From Croceicoccus ponticola (GTDB lineage: Bacteria; Pseudomonadota; Alphaproteobacteria; Sphingomonadales; Sphingomonadaceae): a stretch of DNA of 64,000 bases. Below are positions 51,613 to 59,929 of the stretch, one piece after another; the stretch's first letter is position 1; every line of letters starts with the position of its first letter. The notes beneath the pieces are model-generated. The model was given only the letters and a program-made list of their open reading frames with translations. It did not search any database and had not been told where the DNA came from. The position numbers were made by a program, and so were the translations under genes. The DNA lies in the NCBI RefSeq assembly GCF_004004515.1, contig NZ_RXOL01000009.1, forward strand, positions 1 to 64,000. The letters are read 5' to 3'.

Positions 51613-52407
51613 TCACGGGAAGGTGTGCATGCCCCCCTCGAGCATGAAAGTCTGTCCGGTGATGTAGCTTGCGCCGTCGCTGGCAATGAACACGGCCAGA
51701 GGGCCGGCATCGCGCTCGGGATCGCCCAGGCGGCGAACGGGAATCTTCTGCTTGAGCTCTTCCACAAATTCAGGCCGCGCCGTCTTCCACGCATCGAATG
51801 CGCGCGTCTCCAGTGCCGGGTTAATGATGTTTACCGTAATCCCGTACTGGCCCCATTCCCGAGCTGCCGTCCGCGAAAGGCCCCTGATCGCTTCCTTAGT
51901 CGCGTTGTAGCAGGTGTTGCCTTCAAACCCGACCTGGCCTGACGAGGATGCGAAGTTGATCACCCGGCCGTAGCCCGCGTTCTTCATATGTTGAAAGGCC
52001 GCCTTCATGAACCAAAGCGATGCGGTCGCGCCTGTGCGGAAAGTGTATTCCCACTCGTCCTCGTTGGTATCCTCGCACGGACTGAATACGGTAGAGGGTT
52101 GCGGGCTGGCCTCGGTCCCGAAACCTTGCGCGTTGTTCACGACGATGTGTAGCGCGCCGAATGCTTCGACGGTCTTGTCCACCGCGGCAAAGACCTGATC
52201 GCGCTGCCCCACGTCGCAGGCCACACCGATCGCCTCGCCACCAGCGTCGCGGATTTCCTTGGCCACCGCCTCGACCGTCGTCGGCGTGCGCGAGACTACC
52301 GCAACCTTGGCGCCCTCCGCGCCATAGGCCAAGGCCATCGCACGACCGATTCCCCGACCCGCACCAGTAACAAGGGCAACTCTGCCTTCCAGTATCTTCG
52401 AAGCCAT
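51613..52407 (-). CDS. SDR oxidoreductase (intact paralogue of the 36.5-kb fragment)
   Basis: About 264 residues starting MASKILEGRVALVTGAGRGI. It has VVNNAQGFG, a catalytic Ser in NFASSSGQVGFEGNTC, then YNATK and the C-terminal WGQYGITVNIINPALETRAF. The C-terminal third closely matches the SDR fragment at 36536-36778. It is the first gene of the leftward group and divergent from the FMN oxidase gene, with the pair A element in between. AGGA precedes the ATG. Confidence 0.83.
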   Translation of the reverse strand: MASKILEGRVALVTGAGRGIGRAMALAYGAEGAKVAVVSRTPTTVEAVAKEIRDAGGEAIGVACDVGQRDQVFAAVDKTVEAFGALHIVVNNAQGFGTEASPQPSTVFSPCEDTNEDEWEYTFRTGATASLWFMKAAFQHMKNAGYGRVINFASSSGQVGFEGNTCYNATKEAIRGLSRTAAREWGQYGITVNIINPALETRAFDAWKTARPEFVEELKQKIPVRRLGDPERDAGPLAVFIASDGASYITGQTFMLEGGMHTFP

Positions 52408-52423
52408 AACATCCTGTCCCGAA

Positions 52424-52449
52424 CTTTTATTGTGCATCGGTTGTATAAA
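52424..52449. promoter_or_regulatory. Conserved 26-bp divergent-promoter element (pair A, copy 1)
   Basis: Begins CTTTTATTGTGCA and ends GTTGTATAAA. It matches the element at 54536-54561 at 21 of 26 positions. Both lie in short intergenic regions between divergent genes (an SDR leftward; FMN oxidase or Rieske rightward). The ends (TTTTAT ... ATAAAA) form an inverted repeat, as expected for a dimeric regulator. Confidence 0.55.
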
Positions 52450-52539
52450 AATTAACTTGCCCCCGCAAGACCCGCAAACCTATAAATTTGCATGATCGGA
52501 ACGAAACTGGTCTGGCAGCGTAAGAGGATGAAACACCGC

Positions 52540-53694
52540 ATGGCCAATCTACGCACCGTGGCCAATGTCGAAAACCTGCGATCTCTGGCGCAGAAGTCAT
52601 TGCCGCGACACCTTTTCGATTTTGTAGATGGGGCAGCCTTTCGCGAAATCACTCGGAACGAAAATCTGGCGCAACTGGCGAAGATCCGGTTCCGGCAGCG
52701 CACCTTGCGCGACGTCAGCAATGTCTCGATCGGTACAACCTTGTTGGGCCAGGACTGCGCCATGCCCCTGGCCATCGCACCCACCGGCATTAGCGGCATT
52801 CTGGCAGGTGGTGCACGCGGCGAGATATTGGCGGCGAAGGCCGCGGTCGATGCGGGCATACCCTATACGCTCGGGATGATGGCGCTCAGCTCGATTGAGG
52901 ACGTTTGCGCTGTCGCCCCGCCCCCGTTCTTCCAGATGTGCATGATGCGCGACCGGAATCTGGTCGCCGCCATGGCAAGGCGTGCGCACGATGCCGGTTG
53001 CCCCGCGCTTGTGCTCACCACGACATGGCCGTATTATTCCCAACACGACCGGCTGACGAACAACCCGGCTTGGTCGATGCCGCCGCGCATCCTGTCGCGG
53101 GCGCTGATCGAATATGCATCGCGACCTCGCTGGGCCATCGCGACGCTGTTCGGGCGTCCGATTCGGTTCCGGAATTTCGATGCTCATCGGCAAAGGCCAT
53201 GGGACATCGTCGAGATCGTCGGACAGCTTGACGCCTCCACAAGCTGGGACGACGTCGCATGGCTTCGCGACCTTTGGCCCGGCAAGCTGGTCCTGAAGGG
53301 CATCAACGAGCCAGAAGATGCCGAGCGCGCGGTCGGCCTCGGCGCCGATGCCGTCGTCGTTTCGAACCACGGCGGCAACCAACTCGACGAATGCAGCGCC
53401 ACGATCGAAATGCTTCCCGCGGTCGCCGCGGCCGTCGGGGGCCGGAGCGAGGTGCTTATGGACGGCGGCATCCGGTCGGGTCAGGACGTGCTGAAAGCCA
53501 TGGCGCTCGGAGCGCGTGGTTGCCTGATCGGACGCGCGCACCTCTATGGCCTGGGCGCGGCGGGGCAGGCGGGCGTGTCCAAGGCGCTGGAGGTAATCCG
53601 CACGCAATTGCACATCACCACCGGCCTCGTCGGCCTCACGGACGTCAACGAGGCTTCGCCCGCCATTCTCTATGATCCGCCGCCGGCACATTGA
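52540..53694 (+). CDS. FMN-dependent alpha-hydroxyacid oxidase/dehydrogenase homologue with altered active site
   Basis: About 384 residues of the LldD/glycolate oxidase/mandelate dehydrogenase family: SLPRHLFDFVDGAAF, MPLAIAPTGISGILAGGARG, VLKGINEPEDAERA (Lys253), VVVSNHGGNQLDE (catalytic His277), LMDGGIRSGQDVLKAMALGA. Residues that normally bind the substrate carboxylate are replaced: Phe28 for Tyr, Cys134 for the Tyr of the QLY motif, and Asn280 for the Arg of GGRQLD. FMN binding looks intact. Start uncertain: 52540 fits the family N-terminus; 52528 and 52492 are also open. Divergent from the SDR operon. Confidence 0.75.
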   Translation: MANLRTVANVENLRSLAQKSLPRHLFDFVDGAAFREITRNENLAQLAKIRFRQRTLRDVSNVSIGTTLLGQDCAMPLAIAPTGISGILAGGARGEILAAKAAVDAGIPYTLGMMALSSIEDVCAVAPPPFFQMCMMRDRNLVAAMARRAHDAGCPALVLTTTWPYYSQHDRLTNNPAWSMPPRILSRALIEYASRPRWAIATLFGRPIRFRNFDAHRQRPWDIVEIVGQLDASTSWDDVAWLRDLWPGKLVLKGINEPEDAERAVGLGADAVVVSNHGGNQLDECSATIEMLPAVAAAVGGRSEVLMDGGIRSGQDVLKAMALGARGCLIGRAHLYGLGAAGQAGVSKALEVIRTQLHITTGLVGLTDVNEASPAILYDPPPAH

Positions 53695-53712
53695 CCGGCC
53701 GCGCTGCCGGCA

Positions 53713-54522
53713 TCAGCCGTTTTCGTATTCGCGCTGGTAGCGTTCGAGGTCCTGCATCAGCGGATTGCGGCGCAGTGTCAGGCCGCCATTGAGCTGGAGC
53801 ACCTGTCCGGTCATGAAGCAATTGTCCTGGCCCAGCCAGACGCATCCTTCTGCGATATCGTCACTGGTGCCGTAGCGGCCCAGCGGATAGCAGTCGGCGA
53901 AGCAGGCTTTCATCCAGTCGGGGATGTCGCTGCCCCCGAAATTCTCGTGATGCATCGGGGTATCGGTGTGACCGGCCGCAATCGAATTGACCCGGATACC
54001 CAGCTTGCCGAACTGGTTGGCGACGGCACGCACGACTTGGTCGATTCCGGCCTTGGTGCCCATATAGGCCTCGTAGCCGCCATCAACCGTGGTTCCTGGC
54101 TGCGCAACCGCGGATGAGATCTGGATTATGGACCCGCCGCTGGCCTGCATGGCCTTGACCATCGCCTGCAGAAAAAAGAACGATCCTTTGAACTGAAGGT
54201 CAATCAGCTTGTCGAGATCGGCCTCTGCGAAATCGACGAAAGGCCCGCCCACCGCAACCCCGGTCGAATTGATCGCGATATCGATGCCACCCATCCGCGA
54301 AGAAGCCTCCTCAGCCAGCGCGAACACGCTGTCGCGGTCGGTCAGGTCGCAAGCGACGGCATGTCCACCCAGTTCCCGCGCGAATTCCTGCAGCAGTTCG
54401 ATGCGGCGGCTGGACACGGTCACGTCGCATCCCTCCGACTTCAACCGGCGCGCGATCGCCTGTCCCATGTTGCCAGTTTCGGCCGCGCCGATCACCAGAG
54501 CCCTTTTGCCTTCCAGTCGCAT
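53713..54522 (-). CDS. SDR oxidoreductase, enoyl-reductase-like
   Basis: About 269 residues: KRALVIGAAETGNMGQAIAR, DIAINSTGVAVGG, a Ser in ISSAVAQPG, YEAYMGTK, ending VLQLNGGLTLRRNPL. The GAAETGNMG nucleotide loop is an unusual insertion resembling enoyl-reductase-type SDRs. AAGGAAGGA precedes the ATG at 54522. It converges on the FMN oxidase gene and is divergent from the second Rieske gene, sharing the pair A element with it. Confidence 0.8.
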   Translation of the reverse strand: MRLEGKRALVIGAAETGNMGQAIARRLKSEGCDVTVSSRRIELLQEFARELGGHAVACDLTDRDSVFALAEEASSRMGGIDIAINSTGVAVGGPFVDFAEADLDKLIDLQFKGSFFFLQAMVKAMQASGGSIIQISSAVAQPGTTVDGGYEAYMGTKAGIDQVVRAVANQFGKLGIRVNSIAAGHTDTPMHHENFGGSDIPDWMKACFADCYPLGRYGTSDDIAEGCVWLGQDNCFMTGQVLQLNGGLTLRRNPLMQDLERYQREYENG

Positions 54523-54535
54523 CGCTCGATCCTTC

Positions 54536-54561
54536 CTTTTATTTTGCGCTTGTTGTATAAA
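54536..54561. promoter_or_regulatory. Conserved 26-bp divergent-promoter element (pair A, copy 2)
   Basis: Begins CTTTTATTTTGCG and ends GTTGTATAAA. Second copy of the element at 52424-52449, 21 of 26 positions identical. It lies between the SDR start (54522) and the Rieske start (54619). Confidence 0.55.
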
Positions 54562-54618
54562 CCTCAAACAAGGACTGTCAAACAAACAGCTGATGAAGCA
54601 TGATCGATGGAGAGATGA

Positions 54619-56007
54619 ATGCCCCGGAACTTGACGGACAAGGCTTTTCGCAAACCCGACAATCCGACGACGCAGGACATTCTTCATCGCGACGGCGGCC
54701 CGGTTCCCCCAGTTTTCGAACTGGAAGCGCCGCGCTTTCTGGGTGATAAGGACATCGATTTCGACCGCTACACCAGCCGCGAATTCATGGATCGCGAATT
54801 CAGGGATCTATGGCCGAGGGTATGGCAATGGGCGTGCCGTGAGGAACAGATTCGTGAGCCAGGAGACTATTACGTCTACGAAATCGGCCGCAAGTCGTAC
54901 ATCGTCCTGCGCGATAACGAAGGTAACGTGCGCGCCTACGTCAATTCGTGCCTTCACCGCGGGACCAAGCTGCGCAGCGGCCACCGCGACGGGTCGGCCA
55001 ACGAACTGTCCTGCCCGTTCCACGGCTGGACCTGGAGCCTTGAGGGGGAACTCGTCCGGGTGCCATGCGCGTGGGATGCGCCGCACATCAGGGACCGGGA
55101 CTTCCATCTGCCGGAGGCCCGCGTCGGTTTGTGGGGCGGTTTCGTCTTCATCAACCCCGACGGCAAGGCGCCGCCGTTAGAGGAATATATTGATCCGCTG
55201 CCCGAACATTTCGCGAATTTCGCGATGGAACGCCGCTTCATAGAACTCCATATCGAAAAGGAGCTTTTCTGCAACTGGAAGGCCGCGAAAGAAGCCTTCA
55301 TCGAGAATTATCATACTCAGACCACGCACCCAGAACTGCTCGCCGCCGCATATGACGAGCCAACCCAGTACGACATTCTGGGCAAACACGTTTCCCGCTT
55401 TCTCAATGCCTTCGGCGTATCGAGCCCGCATCTCGACAAGCCCCTGAGCGAACGCGAATTGCTGGAATCCATGCTCGTCGGCGACCGCGACAAGCTGATC
55501 GGGCAAAGCGAAACCGGCCAAGACGAGACGGCCCGGATCGTGATGGCGCGAACGCTGCGCAGCGCCCTTGGCGAAGCCTACAAGACGGACCTGTCCCGCT
55601 TTACCGACACCGAGGTGATCGACGTCGCGCAGTACGGCCTGTTTCCCAACATGATCCTTTACCCCCAGCTGACCCTGCCGGTTGCCTACCGCTTCCGCCC
55701 CATCGGCAACGATCCCGACAGGACGCTGTTCGAACTGGTCATGCTGCGGCAGATACCCGACGAAGGCCCTCGCCCCGAACCGGCCGAGCCCTTCCGTCTC
55801 CGCGAGGAGGACAGCTTCGCGATGGTTCCCGGCTTCGACAAGACCCTTGCTCACGTGTTCGATCAGGACACCGACAACGTACGCGCGCAGCAGGAAGGGT
55901 TCTACGCCAGCGAGAAAGGCGCACAGACGCTGCTCAACTACCAGGAAGTGCGGGTGCGCTACCTCGAACAGACAGTCGACGCCTACTTGGACGATCGCCA
56001 TGACTGA
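54619..56007 (+). CDS. Rieske non-heme iron oxygenase, alpha subunit (2)
   Basis: A 462-residue protein. The Rieske centre is CLH at 111-113 and CPFH at 132-135 (NSCLHRGTKL, ELSCPFHGWTW). The iron site lies in NWKAAKEAFIENYHTQTTHP with His232 and His237. It resembles subunit 1 in layout and length (EFRDLWPRVWQWACREEQI against EIRDMWPRVWQWACREEHI), so the two are close paralogues. Its stop overlaps the MBL hydrolase start by 8 bp. Likely a hydroxylation or O-demethylation step on an aromatic or alicyclic substrate. Confidence 0.85.
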   Translation: MPRNLTDKAFRKPDNPTTQDILHRDGGPVPPVFELEAPRFLGDKDIDFDRYTSREFMDREFRDLWPRVWQWACREEQIREPGDYYVYEIGRKSYIVLRDNEGNVRAYVNSCLHRGTKLRSGHRDGSANELSCPFHGWTWSLEGELVRVPCAWDAPHIRDRDFHLPEARVGLWGGFVFINPDGKAPPLEEYIDPLPEHFANFAMERRFIELHIEKELFCNWKAAKEAFIENYHTQTTHPELLAAAYDEPTQYDILGKHVSRFLNAFGVSSPHLDKPLSERELLESMLVGDRDKLIGQSETGQDETARIVMARTLRSALGEAYKTDLSRFTDTEVIDVAQYGLFPNMILYPQLTLPVAYRFRPIGNDPDRTLFELVMLRQIPDEGPRPEPAEPFRLREEDSFAMVPGFDKTLAHVFDQDTDNVRAQQEGFYASEKGAQTLLNYQEVRVRYLEQTVDAYLDDRHD

Positions 56008-56908
56008 GGTACTCGATCACGGCACTGACGATAAGTTGCTGCAATGGCATATCGGCCATATCGTCATCACCCGGATCGTCGAATCGACGTTCGATGGCGG
56101 GCTGGACGCTTTCCTGCCCTTCGCGACCCCGGACGCCCTGCGTGCGATCGAATGGCTCGGCCACGAATACGTAACGCCCGAAGGCGTGCTAAAATTCAGC
56201 ATACACGCGCTGGTGATCGAAGCGCACGGCAAACGGATCATCGTCGACACATGCGTCGGTAACGACAAGGACCGCAGCGCCTTTCCCATCTGGCACCAGC
56301 AGAGCTACCGCTTCCTGGACCAGTTGAATGCGGCGGGCTTTCCCCCGGAAAGCTTCGATTTCGTGCTCTGCACCCACCTCCACCTCGATCATGTCGGCTG
56401 GAACACGGTGCTGCGCGATGGCAGGTGGATACCGACCTTCCCCAATGCTCGTTACCTGATTGCGGAGCAAGAATACGCCGTCATGCAGGAACTGGTCCGC
56501 GATACCGGCGGAGACGTGATGCGCGACGTGGACCGGGCGGTCGTCGCTGATTCGGTGTTGCCAGTGATCGCGGCCGGGCTGGTCGATTTCGTGCCGTGCG
56601 ATTACGTCGTGTGCGAAGGTGTCCGACTGGTGCCCACGCCCGGCCACACGGCGGGTCACGTCAGTGTGGAGGTCACGTCCAATGGCCAAGCCGCCCTGAT
56701 CACCGGTGACTTCATCCATCACCCCTGCCAACTCGCCCATCCCGAATGGTCGATCACGTCCGATTACGATCCGGCCCTGTCGGCCCTGACTCGTGAAGAA
56801 CGCTTTTCCGCCATCGCTGGCACCGACGCGATCATGATCGGCACTCACTGGCCGACGCCCAGCGCCGGCTGCATCGACCGGGACGGAAATGCCTATCGGC
56901 TGCGCTAG
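56000..56908 (+). CDS. MBL-fold metallohydrolase
   Basis: About 302 residues. The metallo-beta-lactamase motif THLHLDHVGW gives the HxHxDH set, followed by LVPTPGHTAGHVSV and ITGDFIHHP with further metal ligands, and a late IGTHWPTP His. The size and the GHTAGH motif fit lactonase/esterase-like members (quorum-quenching lactonase group). In this cluster it may open a lactone or hydrolyse an ester of an intermediate. Coupled to the Rieske gene by overlap. Confidence 0.78.
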   Translation: MTEVLDHGTDDKLLQWHIGHIVITRIVESTFDGGLDAFLPFATPDALRAIEWLGHEYVTPEGVLKFSIHALVIEAHGKRIIVDTCVGNDKDRSAFPIWHQQSYRFLDQLNAAGFPPESFDFVLCTHLHLDHVGWNTVLRDGRWIPTFPNARYLIAEQEYAVMQELVRDTGGDVMRDVDRAVVADSVLPVIAAGLVDFVPCDYVVCEGVRLVPTPGHTAGHVSVEVTSNGQAALITGDFIHHPCQLAHPEWSITSDYDPALSALTREERFSAIAGTDAIMIGTHWPTPSAGCIDRDGNAYRLR

Positions 56909-56911
56909 GAT

Positions 56912-57256
56912 TTAGGGCCGGCTTTCGCGGATCAGCCGTTCGTGCGCGGGGTCGCGCCATTCGCCGACCATGCGCTCGTTCGCTGCATCGTAAAGCCGGG
57001 TATGAACGACGAACCGGTCCTGCCACTTGCCGACGATCGCGCCCAGTTCGGGCCGCGCAAGGTGCGCCGCGAGCGCCGCTTCGTCACGCCAGATCTGCAG
57101 GGTCAGGATGTGACCGAGGTCACGATCCTCCATGCCGAACGAGTAGAACCGGCATCCGTCTTCGCGCAGACTGTCCTCGATCCCGGCCCGCAATTCGGTG
57201 AAAAGCTCATCCACCAGCTCGCGCGCTGTCTCGATCCGCCCGGCGACGATCAACAT
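56912..57256 (-). CDS. ABM-family (antibiotic biosynthesis monooxygenase-like) protein
   Basis: About 114 residues: MLIVAGRIETARELVDELFT, CRFYSFGMEDRD, ILTLQIWRDEAALAAHLARP. A dimeric ferredoxin-like fold, as in cofactor-free monooxygenases and heme-degrading enzymes. The ATG at 57256 has GGAGG upstream and overlaps the end of the amidohydrolase gene by 7 bp. Role in the pathway unknown. Confidence 0.68.
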   Translation of the reverse strand: MLIVAGRIETARELVDELFTELRAGIEDSLREDGCRFYSFGMEDRDLGHILTLQIWRDEAALAAHLARPELGAIVGKWQDRFVVHTRLYDAANERMVGEWRDPAHERLIRESRP

Positions 57257-58137
57257 GCCGCCACCTCCGAACCCGCAGGCCAATCGAGCGCGGTGCGAAC
57301 CGTCTTGCCAAGCAACCAGGCTTTCTCGTCATCAGTGAATTCGGCGCAATCGCGCAGGCAGTGCAACAATTCGCCCCAGGTCTCGCCAGTCTGGTTGCCG
57401 CCGATATCGCTGGCCCACATGATGCGATCGGCACCAAATGCATCGATGGCCCTTCGCAAATGAGGCCAAAGCGCGGGGAACGGATAATCGCGGACCCCGA
57501 ACATGCCTTGCGCATGGCTCCACTTGAGCCTCGCATTGGGCCATTCCGCAAGATCCAGCACAGCCTGAAATGCCCGTAGGTCGGCGCCATCGGACGGCGT
57601 GTCGGCATCGGGCGTTTCGGCATCGAGAAAGCTCACGCCGCTTTCCATCGGCATGCCGCAGTGATCGACGATGATCGTCAGCCCGGGAAACTTTTCGAGG
57701 TAGCGTCCGACAAGTTCGGCCCTGCCCGGAATGAAAAAGAAGCACGGCAAGCCAAGCGCTTCGGCCTGCGCCAGCACGGGATCATAGGCCCCTTCGGCAA
57801 AGGCCCGGAGTTCTTCCGCCGTCAGTCCTGGCAACATGCGGATGGCGCGCAGGTTCGGCGCATCGCGCGCAATGCGGACAAGCGGCAGAACCTCGGGGTC
57901 AAGCCGGTCTACCCGCAGGACATACGAGAACCGGTCCGGATGCAGCCAGCTAGCCAATTCCGTCGTGGGACTTGTCACGCGATAGCCGCCACCGGCGAGC
58001 TTGTATCCCGGACCCCAGTTGTCGAGGCCCCAGAATTCGTCGGCCAGCACCGCCGAGATGCCCAGCGCGTTCATGCCGGCGAGCGTTTCGTCGATCTGGC
58101 CCGGACCGAAATGGATCTGGCTATCGACGATGTCCAT
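57250..58137 (-). CDS. Amidohydrolase-2 family TIM-barrel hydrolase/decarboxylase
   Basis: About 295 residues starting MDIVDSQIHFGPG. The family HxH is SQIH here (Gln in place of the first His, as in several members). A middle TIIVDHCGMPM supplies a metal or catalytic His, and RIMWASDIGGNQTG supplies the late Asp. The group includes ACMSD-like decarboxylases and lactonases. It lies between the ABM and SnoaL-like genes, all coupled or nearly so. The substrate may be a ring-cleavage product or lactone. Confidence 0.75.
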   Translation of the reverse strand: MDIVDSQIHFGPGQIDETLAGMNALGISAVLADEFWGLDNWGPGYKLAGGGYRVTSPTTELASWLHPDRFSYVLRVDRLDPEVLPLVRIARDAPNLRAIRMLPGLTAEELRAFAEGAYDPVLAQAEALGLPCFFFIPGRAELVGRYLEKFPGLTIIVDHCGMPMESGVSFLDAETPDADTPSDGADLRAFQAVLDLAEWPNARLKWSHAQGMFGVRDYPFPALWPHLRRAIDAFGADRIMWASDIGGNQTGETWGELLHCLRDCAEFTDDEKAWLLGKTVRTALDWPAGSEVAAC

Positions 58138-58145
58138 CGAACTCT

Positions 58146-58709
58146 TCACCGCTCGTACAAAGGCCGCACAACGGTCATCGATGCATCGCTCGGCCCCCAT
58201 TTGCCAAGGGCAGCATCAGGGCTTTGCGACAGGCCCCCGTCGGTGTAGGGCAATACCTGGATCCAATCGTAGATGCCCGCCCTTTGCGCGATCCGCCAAT
58301 CCCCGTCCCGCTGTTCGAACCGATCGACGTAGCGTCCCCCCACCACAGAGACGTAGCGTTCGCCCGGGCGGTCGTAAAACAGGCCATTGGTATTGAGTCC
58401 GGCGGGATAGTCTGCCGGAATGACGTGATAGCCGTTCAGGTAAGTCTCGACATGCGCTACATCGCCTTCGATGCTGATCAGGATGTTGGCGACCATGTGC
58501 TGAGTGGGGCCGAGAGGATCGACGATCGACCGCGCCGCCGCCAGGAAATCGCGCCAGCTGCCGGCGATGTCGCCAAAACCATATTTCGCATCTTCGTGGA
58601 ATACCTGATCGAGCAATTCCCAGCGCCGCCTGTCCAGCGCATGGCAATAAAGGTGGATCACCCGCTTGATTGCCGACTCCGCGGCGAGTCGGTCCAGTGT
58701 CCCGTTCAT
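58146..58709 (-). CDS. SnoaL/NTF2-like protein
   Basis: A 187-residue protein: RLAAESAIKRVIHLYCHALD, RRRWELLDQVFHEDAKYGFG, HVETYLNGYHVI, GRYVDRFEQRDGDWRIAQRA. This is the NTF2/SnoaL fold common to isomerases, dehydratases and Rieske beta subunits. The beta subunits of ring-hydroxylating dioxygenases share this fold, and it overlaps the third Rieske gene by 4 bp, so it might act as a distant beta-like partner. That is inference; it could equally be a dehydratase. Confidence 0.7.
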   Translation of the reverse strand: MNGTLDRLAAESAIKRVIHLYCHALDRRRWELLDQVFHEDAKYGFGDIAGSWRDFLAAARSIVDPLGPTQHMVANILISIEGDVAHVETYLNGYHVIPADYPAGLNTNGLFYDRPGERYVSVVGGRYVDRFEQRDGDWRIAQRAGIYDWIQVLPYTDGGLSQSPDAALGKWGPSDASMTVVRPLYER

Positions 58710-59920
58710 CTTGCGCGCTCCGCATCGATGTATGCGGCAAGGCGCCGGTGGAAGTTCTGGATGGCGATTTCATTGCTGCCGTAGACGACACGGAAATCGG
58801 CGGGCGCATGGGCGAGGTTGCGCTGCCCGTCAGCCGATACGCTGTAGTCCTCGGTGGTCACGACTTCCTCGATATAGTCATGAAGGTCGATCCACGGCTG
58901 GTCGTCCACGTCGGGATCCGCCGTGTCGGGGCGGTAGGTGGCGGTCAAGGCAAAAGCCTTGTCGGGGGTTTCGCCCGGGAACAGCCGGTAGATCGAATAG
59001 GCCGGGCCCGCGTCGATCTGCCAGACGTTCAGGATGACGTTCGGAAACAGCAGGTGCACCGCGTTGAACGGCTCGTCGGGCCATTCGCTTTCCGACCGGC
59101 CGATATATGCACCTACATGCTTGTACGGATAGGCAATGCGATGATGCGGGTTGAAGTCGTCGTAGCACATGCGATCGGTGTAGTGTGTGCTACCGATCGA
59201 CGAGGGGTGCAGCGAGTTGAAGTGATAGGCCTCGCCATAAGTGTCGAGAGCGTATTTCCAGTTCGCATCGATTTCCAGTCGCGTCGCCTTGACCAGCCTC
59301 ATGCGCTCGAACTCGAGTTGGGCAACCTCGGGGGCGAAGTCCGCGAGGAATGCCTCGATGTCGATTTCGTCGTCGCCGGGACGCGGCTTTACGAAGATCA
59401 TGCCGGCCCATTCGACGACAGGCACGCGAATGAGGCCGCGATCGGCCTTGGCGATCCCGGCGAAACTTTCCTTCGCCGGCATGCCGGTTAGCATGCCCTC
59501 AAGGTCGAAGGTCCAGGCGTGGAAACGGCAAGTCATCTTTTTGGAACGCGTACATTCGGTCACCAGCTTGGCCGCACGATGCGTACACATGTTGAGAAAC
59601 GCATTCACGCGGCCGTCGCCGGCGCGCACGACCAGGATCGGTACACCAGTCGCCTCGAAAAGCAACTTGTCGCCGGCTTCGGGTATGTCGACCCCGAAAC
59701 CGGCCAGAAGCGGCATCTCGGTGAAAATCGCCTTCCGCTCGACCCTTGCCCAATCGGCGTCGACGTAGACAGCCGGATCATTCGTCATCGGCCCATCCGA
59801 ACGATCCGTTTCCCCGTCCCGTATGAGCCTGACCGATCGACGCTGATGATCGACAGCGATGCTGCGCCGCCGCTCGGCCGGCGACAGGATCTTTTCGAGC
59901 GGCGACTTCGTGTCCATCAT
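58706..59920 (-). CDS. Rieske non-heme iron oxygenase, alpha subunit (3)
   Basis: A 404-residue protein, more distant from the other two. The Rieske centre is CTH at 112-114 and CRFH at 131-134 (NMCTHRAAKL, MTCRFHAWTFD). The iron site is NWKYALDTYGEAYHFNSLHP with His233 and His238. Upstream of the Rieske domain there are about 50 extra residues; an internal ATG at residue 45 (MTNDPAVYVDADW) is an alternative start. Its stop region overlaps the SnoaL-like gene. It follows the TBDR gene in the same direction by 9 bp. Confidence 0.82.
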   Translation of the reverse strand: MMDTKSPLEKILSPAERRRSIAVDHQRRSVRLIRDGETDRSDGPMTNDPAVYVDADWARVERKAIFTEMPLLAGFGVDIPEAGDKLLFEATGVPILVVRAGDGRVNAFLNMCTHRAAKLVTECTRSKKMTCRFHAWTFDLEGMLTGMPAKESFAGIAKADRGLIRVPVVEWAGMIFVKPRPGDDEIDIEAFLADFAPEVAQLEFERMRLVKATRLEIDANWKYALDTYGEAYHFNSLHPSSIGSTHYTDRMCYDDFNPHHRIAYPYKHVGAYIGRSESEWPDEPFNAVHLLFPNVILNVWQIDAGPAYSIYRLFPGETPDKAFALTATYRPDTADPDVDDQPWIDLHDYIEEVVTTEDYSVSADGQRNLAHAPADFRVVYGSNEIAIQNFHRRLAAYIDAERAR

Positions 59921-59929
59921 CGACTTTCC

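Noticed and set aside
58146-58709. Rieske beta subunit
   Set aside because: The fold is the same NTF2-like fold, but the sequence looks like a SnoaL-type protein. The companion alpha subunit has the layout of enzymes working without beta subunits, so I kept the broader name.
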